Shown in pieces: positions 1 through 5,301 of a stretch of DNA of 5,301 nt. This stretch comes from Corynebacterium accolens (GTDB taxonomy: Bacteria; Actinomycetota; Actinomycetes; Mycobacteriales; Mycobacteriaceae). The position numbers and the translations under genes are program-made. The DNA lies in contig NZ_CP100376.1 of assembly GCF_030515985.1 (NCBI RefSeq), positions 1,993,200 to 1,998,500 of the forward strand, written 5' to 3'. The first letter of the stretch is position 1, and each line of letters starts with the position of its first letter. The notes beneath the pieces are model-generated. The model searched no databases. It worked only from the letters and a program-made list of their open reading frames with translations, and was not told where the DNA came from.

Positions 1-69
1 CTCATAAGAACAGGCGCTTAGCGCTACGGCGACGGCGGAAAGGGCTGTAAAAACTTTGACTCGAAACAC
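1..69 (-). CDS. N-terminus of a predicted lipoprotein (5' fragment, runs off the window)
   Basis: Only 23 codons are visible, from a GTG at 69-67. The translation has basic residues (R3, K5), a hydrophobic stretch, then L17-S18-A19-C20, a textbook lipobox followed by S-Y-E. The product should therefore be exported, lipidated at Cys20 by Lgt and cut before that Cys by signal peptidase II, whose gene lies directly divergent. GTG 69 is chosen because a TATTTT hexamer ends exactly 7 bases upstream, the same spacing as at other genes here. A TTG at 78-76 in the same frame, with AGGAG 11 bases upstream, would add three residues. The function is not visible. In M. tuberculosis the divergent neighbour of lspA is the L-asparaginase gene ansA, so a lipid-anchored or secreted asparaginase is a synteny guess only. 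The short length limits confidence, but the lipobox is hard to get by chance. Confidence 0.55.
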   Translation of the reverse strand, partial: MFRVKVFTALSAVAVALSACSYE

Positions 70-76
70 GCTTACC

Positions 77-82
77 AAAATA
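77..82 (-). promoter_or_regulatory. Candidate -10 hexamer (TATTTT) for the minus-strand lipoprotein gene
   Basis: Read on the minus strand, TATTTT matches the loose TAnnnT pattern of corynebacterial -10 elements. It ends 7 bases before GTG 69-67, so transcription would start at or beside the start codon (leaderless mRNA). No -35 box is evident. It lies 15 bases from the divergent lspA -10 element, so the two promoters must share space. Confidence 0.35.
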
Positions 83-97
83 CCGGACGCTCCTGAT

Positions 98-103
98 TAG
101 AAT
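98..103 (+). promoter_or_regulatory. Candidate -10 hexamer (TAGAAT) of the lspA operon
   Basis: TAGAAT fits the TAnAnT consensus of actinobacterial housekeeping (SigA-type) promoters. Seven bases separate it from GTG 111, placing the expected transcription start at about 110-111. It overlaps the ATG at 102, so RNA from this promoter could not use the ATGs at 102 or 105. There is no convincing -35 box at 17 bases and no Shine-Dalgarno sequence in front of any candidate start. Confidence 0.5.
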
Positions 104-110
104 GATGTGG

Positions 111-602
111 GTGAGCCAAAAACGAAGGAGTCAGACAGGTCTTATCGCCGCGGTGGTCATCGCCGTGGCGGTTGTGGATCAAGCCGTAAAACAACTTATG
201 CTGACCGTCCTGACGGAGGGTGTGCCGCACTATGTCATCGGGGACTGGTTCAGGTTTACCCTGCTCTTTAACCCGGGCGCGGCGTTTTCCATCGGCGGCG
301 AGGGATCGACCTGGCTGTTTACCACCATTCAATTGGCGTTCGTCCTAGGTGTGGCCATCGCCGCCCCGCGCATCCACAATACGGGCCAGGCGCTGGGGCT
401 GGCGCTCATTGCTGGCGGGGCATTGGGCAATTTTGCGGACCGCATCTTCCGCGACCCGGGCTTCTGGTTCGGGCACGTCGTGGACTATATCTCGGTCGGC
501 TCGTTCGCGGTCTTTAATATCGCAGATGCGGCCATTACCTGCGGCGTCGTCATCTTCATCGGCGCCATGCTGCTCGCGGAACGGAGGGCGGAAAATGAAT
601 AG
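111..602 (+). CDS. lspA: Lipoprotein signal peptidase (signal peptidase II)
   Basis: LspA is the membrane aspartyl protease (family A8) that removes the signal peptide from diacylglyceryl-modified prolipoproteins. Numbered from GTG 111 (163 aa), the family blocks are all present: D23 in VDQAVK, the NPGAAFS loop at 54-60, [10 protein letters not shown] at 102-111 carrying catalytic D110, GHVVDYI at 121-127, and FNIADAAI at 135-142 carrying catalytic D139. Four hydrophobic segments lie at roughly 10-25, 71-86, 94-108 and 132-156, with a basic N-terminus (KRR). The length is normal. The ATGs at 102 and 105 are in frame and would add up to three residues; GTG 111 is preferred because the -10 hexamer overlaps ATG 102. 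It is the first gene of an operon: its stop codon lies inside the start of rluD (8-base overlap, 595-602). A lipoprotein-type gene diverges upstream. Identity is very secure; only the exact start is open. Confidence 0.95.
   Translation: MSQKRRSQTGLIAAVVIAVAVVDQAVKQLMLTVLTEGVPHYVIGDWFRFTLLFNPGAAFSIGGEGSTWLFTTIQLAFVLGVAIAAPRIHNTGQALGLALIAGGALGNFADRIFRDPGFWFGHVVDYISVGSFAVFNIADAAITCGVVIFIGAMLLAERRAENE
583..587 (+). promoter_or_regulatory. Ribosome binding site of rluD (GGAGG)
   Basis: A full GGAGG lies 7 bases before ATG 595, inside the last codons of lspA. It fixes the rluD start, because the open frame itself continues much further upstream, to 349, through lspA in another frame. It is the only strong Shine-Dalgarno sequence seen in front of a gene here and fits the internal operon position of rluD. 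Confidence 0.8.
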
Positions 603-1521
603 GCAATTGCGCAGTTTTCCCATTCCAGAGGGGTTGGAGGGCATGCGTGCCGATGCCGCGCTGGCCAAGCTCCTTGGCCTCTCGCGCTCGGCCACTGCCC
701 AGCTCTGCGCCGAAGGCGGGGTCACCGTAGATTCGCAGGAGCTGGGTAAATCCGAGCGCCTAGCTTCCGGCCAGGTGGTTTCGGTGCTGCTCCCGGAGCC
801 GGAAAAACCCCTGCTGCCGCGCGAGGAGTTGGTAGAGGGCATGGACGTTTTATATAGCGACGCCGATATCATCTGCGTGCACAAACCAGTGGGCGTCGCC
901 GCGCACCCGAGCGTGGGCTGGGATGGTCCGACGGTCATCGGTGGGCTGCGTGCGGCAGGGTATAACGTGGCCTCGCTTGGCCCTACCGAGCGCCAGGGCA
1001 TAGTCCACCGCCTGGATGTGGGCACCTCCGGGGTCATGGTCGTGGCTTCCTCCGGGCGCGCCTATTCGGCACTCAAGCATGCGTTTAAGCACCGGACCGT
1101 GAAAAAGACCTATCACGCGGTGGTCCAGGGCCTGCCCGATCCGATTGAAGGCACCATCGATGCGCCCATCGGCAGGCACCCGAAGTCGGGCTGGAAATTC
1201 GCCGTGCTTGACGATGGCAAGGCCGCGGTCACCCATTACCGCCTCATCGAGGCCTTTCGCGAGGCCAGCCTCATCGAGGTGCACCTGGAAACCGGCCGCA
1301 CCCACCAAATCCGCGTCCACATGTCCGCCACCGGGCATCCCTGCGTTGGCGATCCCATGTACGGCTCGAACCCGCAACTTTCTGCCCGCCTAGGACTCGA
1401 GCGCCAGTGGCTGCATGCGGTGCAGCTGGGCTTTACCCACCCCGGCACCGGAAAGTGGTTCGAAGCCCGCGCGCCGTACCCCGATGACCTGCAACAGGCC
1501 CTGGAGCGCCTGCAGGGATGA
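595..1521 (+). CDS. rluD: RluA/RluD-family 23S rRNA pseudouridine synthase
   Basis: This 308-aa protein converts selected uridines of ribosomal RNA to pseudouridine. An S4-type RNA-binding domain spans about residues 13-68 ([16 protein letters not shown] and onward). The catalytic domain spans about 85-295, with the KPVG block at 97-100, [12 protein letters not shown] at 135-146 holding catalytic D141, [10 protein letters not shown] at 170-179, and the RTHQIRVH block at 235-242 followed by [10 protein letters not shown]. The length is normal for the family. Start ATG 595 has GGAGG 7 bases upstream and overlaps the end of lspA; the stop overlaps the next start (ATGA at 1518-1521), so all three genes are probably translated together. 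The same lspA-pseudouridine synthase pairing occurs in M. tuberculosis (Rv1539-Rv1540). In E. coli, RluD modifies helix 69 (positions 1911, 1915, 1917). The exact sites here are not deducible, and the RluA/C/D subfamily assignment is less certain than the family. Confidence 0.93.
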   Translation: MNRQLRSFPIPEGLEGMRADAALAKLLGLSRSATAQLCAEGGVTVDSQELGKSERLASGQVVSVLLPEPEKPLLPREELVEGMDVLYSDADIICVHKPVGVAAHPSVGWDGPTVIGGLRAAGYNVASLGPTERQGIVHRLDVGTSGVMVVASSGRAYSALKHAFKHRTVKKTYHAVVQGLPDPIEGTIDAPIGRHPKSGWKFAVLDDGKAAVTHYRLIEAFREASLIEVHLETGRTHQIRVHMSATGHPCVGDPMYGSNPQLSARLGLERQWLHAVQLGFTHPGTGKWFEARAPYPDDLQQALERLQG

Positions 1522-2057
1522 GGAAGTTTTATCGGCGGCGCCGCCTAGCGGCCTTGGCGCTGGTGCTGGTGGCGATCGTGGTGGCCCTGGTGCTTTTTGG
1601 CACGCTGGGCACGCAGGCATCCACGCGGGTGCAAGGCGATCAGCTAGGCCCGGATGGGGAGTCCCGCGCGGAGTATATTGAGCGCGTCAATTCCATGGAC
1701 ATCGATCCGGATGCCACCACGTATGCGCTGGTCACCTTCGATACCGAGTTGCCCCCCGTCGCCGTGGCCGCCGCCTTGACTGATATTCCGCGCATGGACG
1801 CCATCCTCATGGGCTCGACCGCGCCCATCGCGGTGCCGGAGCCCGTTGCCGGCGAGGATCGCGCCGCGGTGATTAACCGCACCTTCGATCGCATCGGCGC
1901 CTCCTACGGCCAGCGCCCCAGCGCGGTGAGCGCCGCCGTGGTGTGGGGCACGGGCACTCAGCTTGCCGATGTCGCCTCCCTCCCCGCCGTCGCCGCTGTC
2001 GAGCCCGCGCCTGCCGATGCCGCCTGGGGCAGCTTCGCCGTGCGCCCACCCAGCTAA
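1518..2057 (+). CDS. Conserved-looking single-pass membrane protein of unknown function
   Basis: This 179-aa product is not recognised. Residues 1-9 are strongly basic (MRKFYRRRR), followed by one hydrophobic helix at about 10-31. By the positive-inside rule the rest, 32-179, would face outside. The uncleaved-anchor reading is preferred because no AXA site is obvious and there is no lipobox Cys. The outer part is acidic and rich in Ala, Pro and Val, with no Cys and no catalytic motif that I recognise; it may form one small domain (70-165). The start is supported by the ATGA overlap with the rluD stop, and GGAG at 1503-1506 could serve as a ribosome site. Membership in the lspA-rluD operon suggests envelope-linked expression but not a function. 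Third positions are rich in G and C, as in the neighbours, so it is very likely a real gene. Confidence 0.8.
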   Translation: MRKFYRRRRLAALALVLVAIVVALVLFGTLGTQASTRVQGDQLGPDGESRAEYIERVNSMDIDPDATTYALVTFDTELPPVAVAAALTDIPRMDAILMGSTAPIAVPEPVAGEDRAAVINRTFDRIGASYGQRPSAVSAAVVWGTGTQLADVASLPAVAAVEPAPADAAWGSFAVRPPS

Positions 2058-2105
2058 ATTTGCCATCCTGAACGCTTCGCCGCGCGGGATGCAGGGGTGG
2101 CGGCT

Positions 2106-2111
2106 TAGCAT
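2106..2111 (+). promoter_or_regulatory. Candidate -10 hexamer (TAGCAT) of the HNH gene
   Basis: TAGCAT sits in the 61-base gap after the previous stop codon and ends 7 bases before ATG 2119. This predicts an RNA starting at about 2118-2119 with essentially no leader. The only purine-rich run (GGGGG, 2113-2117) is one base from the ATG, too close to act as a Shine-Dalgarno sequence. No -35 box is visible. Confidence 0.4.
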
Positions 2112-2118
2112 CGGGGGC

Positions 2119-3141
2119 ATGGAACACATTCGGGCATATATTGCGGCTTTAAACTCGGCGATGGATATCCTCGCCGAGGCCGCCGATATGCCCGCCTCCG
2201 AGCTGACGGCCGCCGGCATGCCGGATGCCGCCGCCGCGTCGATAGCCCACCTTTCCCAGATCTATTTCGGGCCGACCAGCTTTACGCGCCGCCAGCGCCG
2301 AGCGGTCGAGGGGGCGCGCCGCAATGGGCATTCGCTGCCGACGTTGGAGGTCATCGAAAAATACGCCCGTCGCGCGCCCACCCAAGCCCGGGCCTGGGCC
2401 CTGCGCGCGGAGCTTGCCCAGGTATCGGCCGATACTCAGGCGATGGACAAGCTCGCCCGCAAGAAGGTGCGCGCGCTGCGCCCGCCGCGCGAACCCAAAC
2501 CAGGCGTTAGGCTGCGCCGCCGCGCCGCCGGCAAACCATGGACGCTGACGATTACGGGCAGTTCCAACCTCGTCGCGGAGCTGCATAACCAAGCAGGCAC
2601 GCTTGCCGATGTCGCCGCCCTCTTCCACTCCGGCGCCTCCACCTCCACCGTGCGCACCAACGTGGTAATCCCGCTGGATAAGCTGAGCGCCGTTGTGCAG
2701 GGCGATAAAGACGTGACGGTCACCATGACCAACGGCGCGCAGATAAGCGGCGCCGAGCTGGCCCAGCGCGCGATGGCGGAGGAAGGCTTTATCACCCTAA
2801 TCCACCCCGTGGAGGGGCCGGTGAACCTGTACCGCATGCGGCGCGGGGCAACGTGGAAGCAATTTATGATGGCTGCCGCTGAAAACCCCGTCTGCCCGGT
2901 GCGCGGGTGCCACCGCCCAGCCGATGAATGCCAGGTTCACCACATCTATAGCTGGGCCGGCGGCGGCTGGACCAATGCCAAGAACCTCACCGTAGCGTGC
3001 CCGCACCACAACGGCCGCAATGACGACGACCGCGCGGCCCGCCCCCGCAATGGCCGGTTCGAGCGCGTGCACGGCGGCGTGCGGTGGATTAAACCCTGGC
3101 AGCCGCCACCGCCGGACCTTGTTGATACTGGCCCCAGTTAA
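2119..3141 (+). CDS. HNH endonuclease domain protein (actinobacterial 13E12/DUF222-like)
   Basis: This 340-aa protein has the layout of the HNH proteins that occur, often in several copies, in corynebacteria and mycobacteria. Residues 1-125 form an Ala/Arg-rich, mainly helical N-terminal region including YFGPTSFTRRQ (49-59). Residues 140-240 look like a beta-rich middle part. Residues 256-305 carry the HNH motif: C259-x4-C264, H274-H275, N289-L290, C294 and H296-H297. This is the usual pattern of zinc ligands plus catalytic His/Asn, so nuclease activity is plausible. It ends in a Pro-rich tail. The biological role of this family is not settled, and no methylase or other restriction partner lies nearby. 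ATG 2119 is chosen because it follows a -10-like element and begins just after the previous gene; the open frame extends back to 1963 only as a shadow of that gene. Codon use resembles the neighbours, so recent transfer is not evident. Confidence 0.85.
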   Translation: MEHIRAYIAALNSAMDILAEAADMPASELTAAGMPDAAAASIAHLSQIYFGPTSFTRRQRRAVEGARRNGHSLPTLEVIEKYARRAPTQARAWALRAELAQVSADTQAMDKLARKKVRALRPPREPKPGVRLRRRAAGKPWTLTITGSSNLVAELHNQAGTLADVAALFHSGASTSTVRTNVVIPLDKLSAVVQGDKDVTVTMTNGAQISGAELAQRAMAEEGFITLIHPVEGPVNLYRMRRGATWKQFMMAAAENPVCPVRGCHRPADECQVHHIYSWAGGGWTNAKNLTVACPHHNGRNDDDRAARPRNGRFERVHGGVRWIKPWQPPPPDLVDTGPS

Positions 3142-3146
3142 CCCAC

Positions 3147-3164
3147 GGCTTTGGGCCCAAGGCC
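3147..3164. terminator. Inverted repeat between convergent genes, possible two-way terminator
   Basis: The sequence is an inverted repeat centred on the perfect palindrome TTGGGCCCAA (3151-3160). One T-G wobble pair (3150/3161) and GGC/GCC (3147-3149/3162-3164) extend it to 9 bp per side, or a 7-bp RNA stem with a GGCC loop. It begins 6 bases after the HNH stop codon, where a terminator would be expected. No T-run follows on either strand, so it is not a canonical intrinsic terminator. Confidence 0.35.
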
Positions 3165-3199
3165 CGCCCCTCGGCGGCGACCATTACGCGCCGTTTTCC

Positions 3200-3209
3200 T
3201 GCGCGCGCA
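3200..3209. repeat. Perfect 10-bp palindrome of alternating G and C
   Basis: TGCGCGCGCA is self-complementary and alternates purine and pyrimidine throughout. It sits between two larger inverted repeats near the 3' end of rarD. It may simply reflect GC-rich coding sequence (a Leu-Arg-Ala-Gln stretch in one minus-strand frame). Confidence 0.3.
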
Positions 3210-3226
3210 ACCATTTCGCATTCTCC

Positions 3227-3252
3227 CGCGCCGCGCACTCTTGCGCGGCGCG
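3227..3252. repeat. Perfect inverted repeat: 11-bp stem, 4-base loop
   Basis: The arm CGCGCCGCGCA (3227-3237) and its exact complement (3242-3252) flank the loop CTCT (3238-3241). Ten of the eleven pairs are G-C, so the hairpin would be extremely stable in RNA or single-stranded DNA. It lies in the last part of the rarD frame, about 85 bases after the HNH stop. It could act as a T-less terminator or RNA-stabilising hairpin for either gene. It is also the kind of sequence that causes sequencing or replication slips, and the rarD frame appears to change near it. Confidence 0.6.
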
Positions 3253-4102
3253 CTTTGGCGAACGCGAATGAGATCCGCAATGTAGATGCTGACCGCTACG
3301 CCGATGATGCCGAAACCAATCCACCGGTGCGTGGAGAAGTGCTCTTGGGTGACAAAGAGCGCCCACAGCATCTGCATGATGGGGGTGAGGTATTGGAGCA
3401 TGCCGATCGTCGACAAGCGCAGCGTCCGCGCGCCTTGGGCAAAGCACAATAGTGGCAGCGCGGTGATCAGGCCGGCGCTGATTAAGAGCAGCATGTGTGG
3501 CGTGCCTTCCGAAGTGAACGTGCCGTGGCCCGCCTGCTCGATCCACACGATATAGGCGATGGCAACGGGGAGACCACCAAAGCCTCCGCCGCGACCGAGA
3601 CCGCTGCCGATACCCGCACCTGCTTCTTGATAAGCCCGTAGATGCCAAACGATGCCGCCAACAGCAGCGAGATATACGGCGCCTGGCCGGTAAAGAAGGT
3701 CAGATACAGCACCGGGATTGCCGCCACGGCGACGGTGGTCGCCTGCCATGGGCGCAGCTGCTCCTTTAAGAAGATCATGCCGAGCGCCACCGATACCAGG
3801 GGATTGATGAAATAGCCTAAAGCGGCATCGGCCACGTGATCGGTATTAATCGCCAGCACATAGGTGCCCCAGTTGACCGTGATAAATACGCCCCCGGCGG
3901 CAAGCCAGCCCCACGTGCGCTTGTCCATGCGGACCAATTCGCGCCAGCCACCGCTGAATACTAAAAATGCCGTGACGATAACCGCGGTCCACAACACGCG
4001 GTGGGCGAGGATTTTTAGCGGCGTGGCCGGCAGCAGGAGCGGGAAGAACGCGGGGAAGAACCCCCACATGATGTATGCGGCAAGCGTGTAGATCATCACC
4101 GC

Positions 4103-4108
4103 ATAATA
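4103..4108 (-). promoter_or_regulatory. Candidate -10 hexamer (TATTAT) of rarD
   Basis: Read on the minus strand, TATTAT ends 6 bases before ATG 4096, so RNA would start at the A of that ATG. This favours ATG 4096 over the GTG at 4099. There is no Shine-Dalgarno sequence. The place where its -35 contact would fall (about 4126-4131) overlaps the dnaE -10 element. Confidence 0.45.
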
Positions 4109-4129
4109 TCGTCATCTTGACCGCCCCGC

Positions 4130-4135
4130 TAAGAT
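4130..4135 (+). promoter_or_regulatory. Candidate -10 hexamer (TAAGAT) of dnaE
   Basis: TAAGAT ends 6 bases before ATG 4142, predicting a leaderless dnaE transcript. No Shine-Dalgarno sequence precedes the ATG. TTGACC at 4117-4122 resembles a -35 box but is only 7 bases away, too near to pair with this -10. The expected -35 position (about 4107-4112) overlaps the rarD -10 element on the other strand. Confidence 0.45.
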
Positions 4136-4141
4136 GACCGC

Positions 4142-5301
4142 ATGGCCAAAAACTCCTCCTTCGTCCACCTGCATAACCATACCGAGTTCTCCATGCTGGA
4201 CGGCATGGCCAAGGTCGATATGTTGGCTGATGAGGTGGTCAAGCAAAACATGCCCGCCGTGGGCATGACAGACCACGGCAATATGTATGGATCCGATGCC
4301 TTTTATAAGCGCATGACCAGCGCCGGGGTTAAACCCATCATCGGCATCGAGGCCTACATGGCCCCGGAATCGCGCTTTAATAAAAAGCGCGTGCTGTGGG
4401 GCACCCCCGACCAAAAGCGCGACGATGTCTCCGCCTCGGGCGCGTACTTGCACCAGACGATGATCGCGGAAAACGCCACCGGGCTGCGCAACCTGTTCAC
4501 CTTGTCCTCGCTCGCCTCCTACGAAGGCCAGCTGGGAAAGTGGCCGCGCATGGATGCAGAGCTCATCGCCGAGCATGCCGATGGCATCATCGCCACCACC
4601 GGCTGCCCATCCGGCGATGTGCAGACCCGCCTGCGCCTCGGTCAATTCAACGAGGCCCTCGAGGCCGCGGCGATGTGGCAAGACATCTATGGCAAGGACA
4701 ACTTCTTCTTGGAGTTGATGGACCATGGGCTGGACATCGAAAAGCGCACGCGCGATGGGCTGCTCGAAATCGGCCGCAAGCTGGACCTGCCGCCGCTGGT
4801 GACCAATGACTGCCACTACGTGTTGGAGTCCCAGGCGCCGGCGCACGAGGCCATGCTGTGCGTGCAGACCGGTAAGACGTTCATGGACCCGGACCGCTTC
4901 AAGTTCGGCGGTACCGGCTACTACATCAAGTCCGCCGCGCAGATGCGCGATACCTGGGATGACCTGATTCCCGATGGCTGCGATAACACCCTGTGGATTG
5001 CCGAGCGCGTGCAAGACTACAGCGAGGTGTGGGAGGAACACACCCACGACCGCATGCCCATTGCCGATGTCCCCGAGGGCCACACCCCCACCTCCTGGCT
5101 GACCCACGAGGTGATGGAGGGGCTGCAGCGGCGGTTCCCCGGGCGCGATGTGCCGGAGGAGTATATCGAGCGCGCCAAGTACGAGATTTCCGTGATTGAG
5201 ATGAAGGGCTACCCGTCCTACTTCCTCATCGTGGCGGAGCTTATTAAGTATGCGCGTTCGGTGGGCATTCGTGTTGGGCCCGGCCGTGGTTCTGCGGCGG
5301 G
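4142..5301 (+). CDS. dnaE: DNA polymerase III alpha subunit, replicative DnaE1 type (5' part, runs off the window)
   Basis: The first 386 codons of the chromosomal replicase are present, with no stop. Residues 6-275 are the PHP domain, which in actinobacterial DnaE1 acts as the 3'-5' proofreading exonuclease. All nine metal ligands known from M. tuberculosis DnaE1 are found at a constant offset of three residues: H11, H13, D20, H45, E70, H104, C155, D223 and H225. The polymerase domain then begins, with [10 protein letters not shown] at 355-364 and the conserved GPGRGSAAG block starting at 379. The catalytic aspartates of the palm lie beyond the window. The complete PHP site and the length of the N-terminal region argue for the replicative DnaE1, not the error-prone DnaE2/ImuC, whose PHP ligands are usually degraded. 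ATG 4142 starts directly at the family N-terminus ([15 protein letters not shown]). The gene diverges from rarD across 45 bases and has its own probable promoter. Confidence 0.97.
   Translation, partial: MAKNSSFVHLHNHTEFSMLDGMAKVDMLADEVVKQNMPAVGMTDHGNMYGSDAFYKRMTSAGVKPIIGIEAYMAPESRFNKKRVLWGTPDQKRDDVSASGAYLHQTMIAENATGLRNLFTLSSLASYEGQLGKWPRMDAELIAEHADGIIATTGCPSGDVQTRLRLGQFNEALEAAAMWQDIYGKDNFFLELMDHGLDIEKRTRDGLLEIGRKLDLPPLVTNDCHYVLESQAPAHEAMLCVQTGKTFMDPDRFKFGGTGYYIKSAAQMRDTWDDLIPDGCDNTLWIAERVQDYSEVWEEHTHDRMPIADVPEGHTPTSWLTHEVMEGLQRRFPGRDVPEEYIERAKYEISVIEMKGYPSYFLIVAELIKYARSVGIRVGPGRGSAA

Larger units (their letters stand above)
3138..4096 (-). pseudogene. rarD: RarD/EamA-family permease, frameshifted
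   Basis: RarD proteins are ten-helix inner-membrane members of the drug/metabolite transporter superfamily; their substrate is generally unknown. From ATG 4096, residues 1-176 match the family start: MIYTLAAYIMWGFFP, HR at 32-33, NWGTY at 75-79, GYFINP at 94-99, LKEQLRPW and GLIKKQ, covering about six helices plus the start of helix 7. The frame then drifts and stops at 3482. The rest of helix 7 (PVAIAYIVWIEQ) through helix 10 (GVAVSIYIADLI) continues in another frame from about 3569. One base is missing near the CCCC run read from 3570-3567; an added C would give ...VVSPVAIAY without a gap. If the gene is truly broken, the protein is truncated after about 176 family residues. After 3245 the open frame becomes Arg-rich and runs to a stop at 3138-3140, but another frame ending at 3184-3186 looks more natural. 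GTG 4099 is an alternative start. Confidence 0.8.

Noticed and set aside
349..594. Upstream extension of the rluD frame to ATG 349
   Set aside because: This part is lspA read in another frame (Arg/Ser-rich). The family N-terminus begins at ATG 595, which has GGAGG 7 bases upstream.
345..1037. 230-codon minus-strand open frame across lspA and rluD
   Set aside because: It overlaps two certain genes, is Ser/Pro/Arg-rich with low complexity, and crosses their boundary without any signal of its own.
2063..2091. Weak inverted repeat CATCC/GGATG after the lspA operon as a terminator
   Set aside because: The stem is five base pairs with a 19-base loop and no T-run, which is no better than chance in GC-rich DNA.
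1963..2118. Upstream extension of the HNH frame to ATG 1963
   Set aside because: It overlaps the end of the preceding membrane-protein gene and reads as Pro/Ser-rich noise. ATG 2119 follows a -10-like element.
1644..2219. 191-codon minus-strand open frame opposite the membrane protein
   Set aside because: It has a Gly/His/Ala-rich shadow composition, no start signal, and lies across the gap and promoter region of the HNH gene.
3138..3141. Shared convergent stop codons of the HNH gene and rarD (TTAA)
   Set aside because: This only holds if the Arg-rich rarD tail is real. A frame ending at 3184 looks more likely, so the overlap is probably chance.
3563..3575. Programmed -1 ribosomal frameshift in rarD
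   Set aside because: The codons at the break (GTC TCC CCG) do not form an X-XXY-YYZ slippery heptamer, and I see no obvious stimulatory structure. A simple indel explains it better.
4117..4122. TTGACC as a dnaE -35 box
   Set aside because: It is only 7 bases from the -10 candidate at 4130, too short a spacing for a sigma-70-type promoter.
4112..5107. 331-codon open frame on the minus strand opposite dnaE
   Set aside because: It is an antisense shadow of a strongly conserved gene. GC-rich codons remove stop codons from the opposite strand; the translation is Gly/His/Val-rich with no recognisable family and no ribosome site.

Overview
The window is a GC-rich stretch of actinobacterial chromosome, most likely Corynebacterium. 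The evidence is the order lspA-rluD followed by dnaE, a DnaE of the actinobacterial DnaE1 type, a 13E12/DUF222-like HNH protein, and start codons that sit 6-7 bases behind -10 hexamers without a Shine-Dalgarno sequence. A divergent gene beside lspA and a nearby dnaE also match the arrangement I recall from Mycobacterium tuberculosis (ansA / lspA / Rv1540 ... dnaE1). I cannot name the species from the sequence.

Layout. Positions 1-69 (minus) hold the first codons of a lipoprotein or secreted protein with a clear lipobox. It diverges from a plus-strand operon: lspA (signal peptidase II, 111-602), rluD (23S rRNA pseudouridine synthase, 595-1521) and a one-helix membrane protein of unknown function (1518-2057). 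The stop and start codons of these genes overlap. A separate plus-strand gene, 2119-3141, encodes an HNH endonuclease-like protein with an intact zinc/HNH motif. Convergent to it is a RarD/EamA-family ten-helix permease (about 3138-4096, minus), whose reading frame is broken by a missing base at a run of four G (3567-3570). Its 3' end lies in a region dense in inverted repeats (3147-3252) and may contain a second one-base loss. Diverging from rarD across 45 bases is the first 386 codons of dnaE (4142-5301 and beyond), the replicative DNA polymerase III alpha subunit, with every metal ligand of the PHP proofreading site present.

How it fits together. The left part concerns lipoprotein maturation (LspA next to a lipoprotein it would process) and ribosome modification. 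The right part is the start of the replicase gene. All five start points that open a transcription unit (69-, 111+, 2119+, 4096-, 4142+) share one design: a TAnnnT hexamer ending 6-7 bases before the start codon, so RNA is expected to begin at or next to the start codon. Only rluD, inside the operon, has a strong Shine-Dalgarno sequence.

I found no RNA gene, CRISPR array, insertion sequence or phage gene, and no gene-free stretch over 300 bases. The points most worth a second look are the broken rarD, the structured convergent region at its 3' end, and the repeated leaderless-promoter geometry. I see no convincing new biological system.
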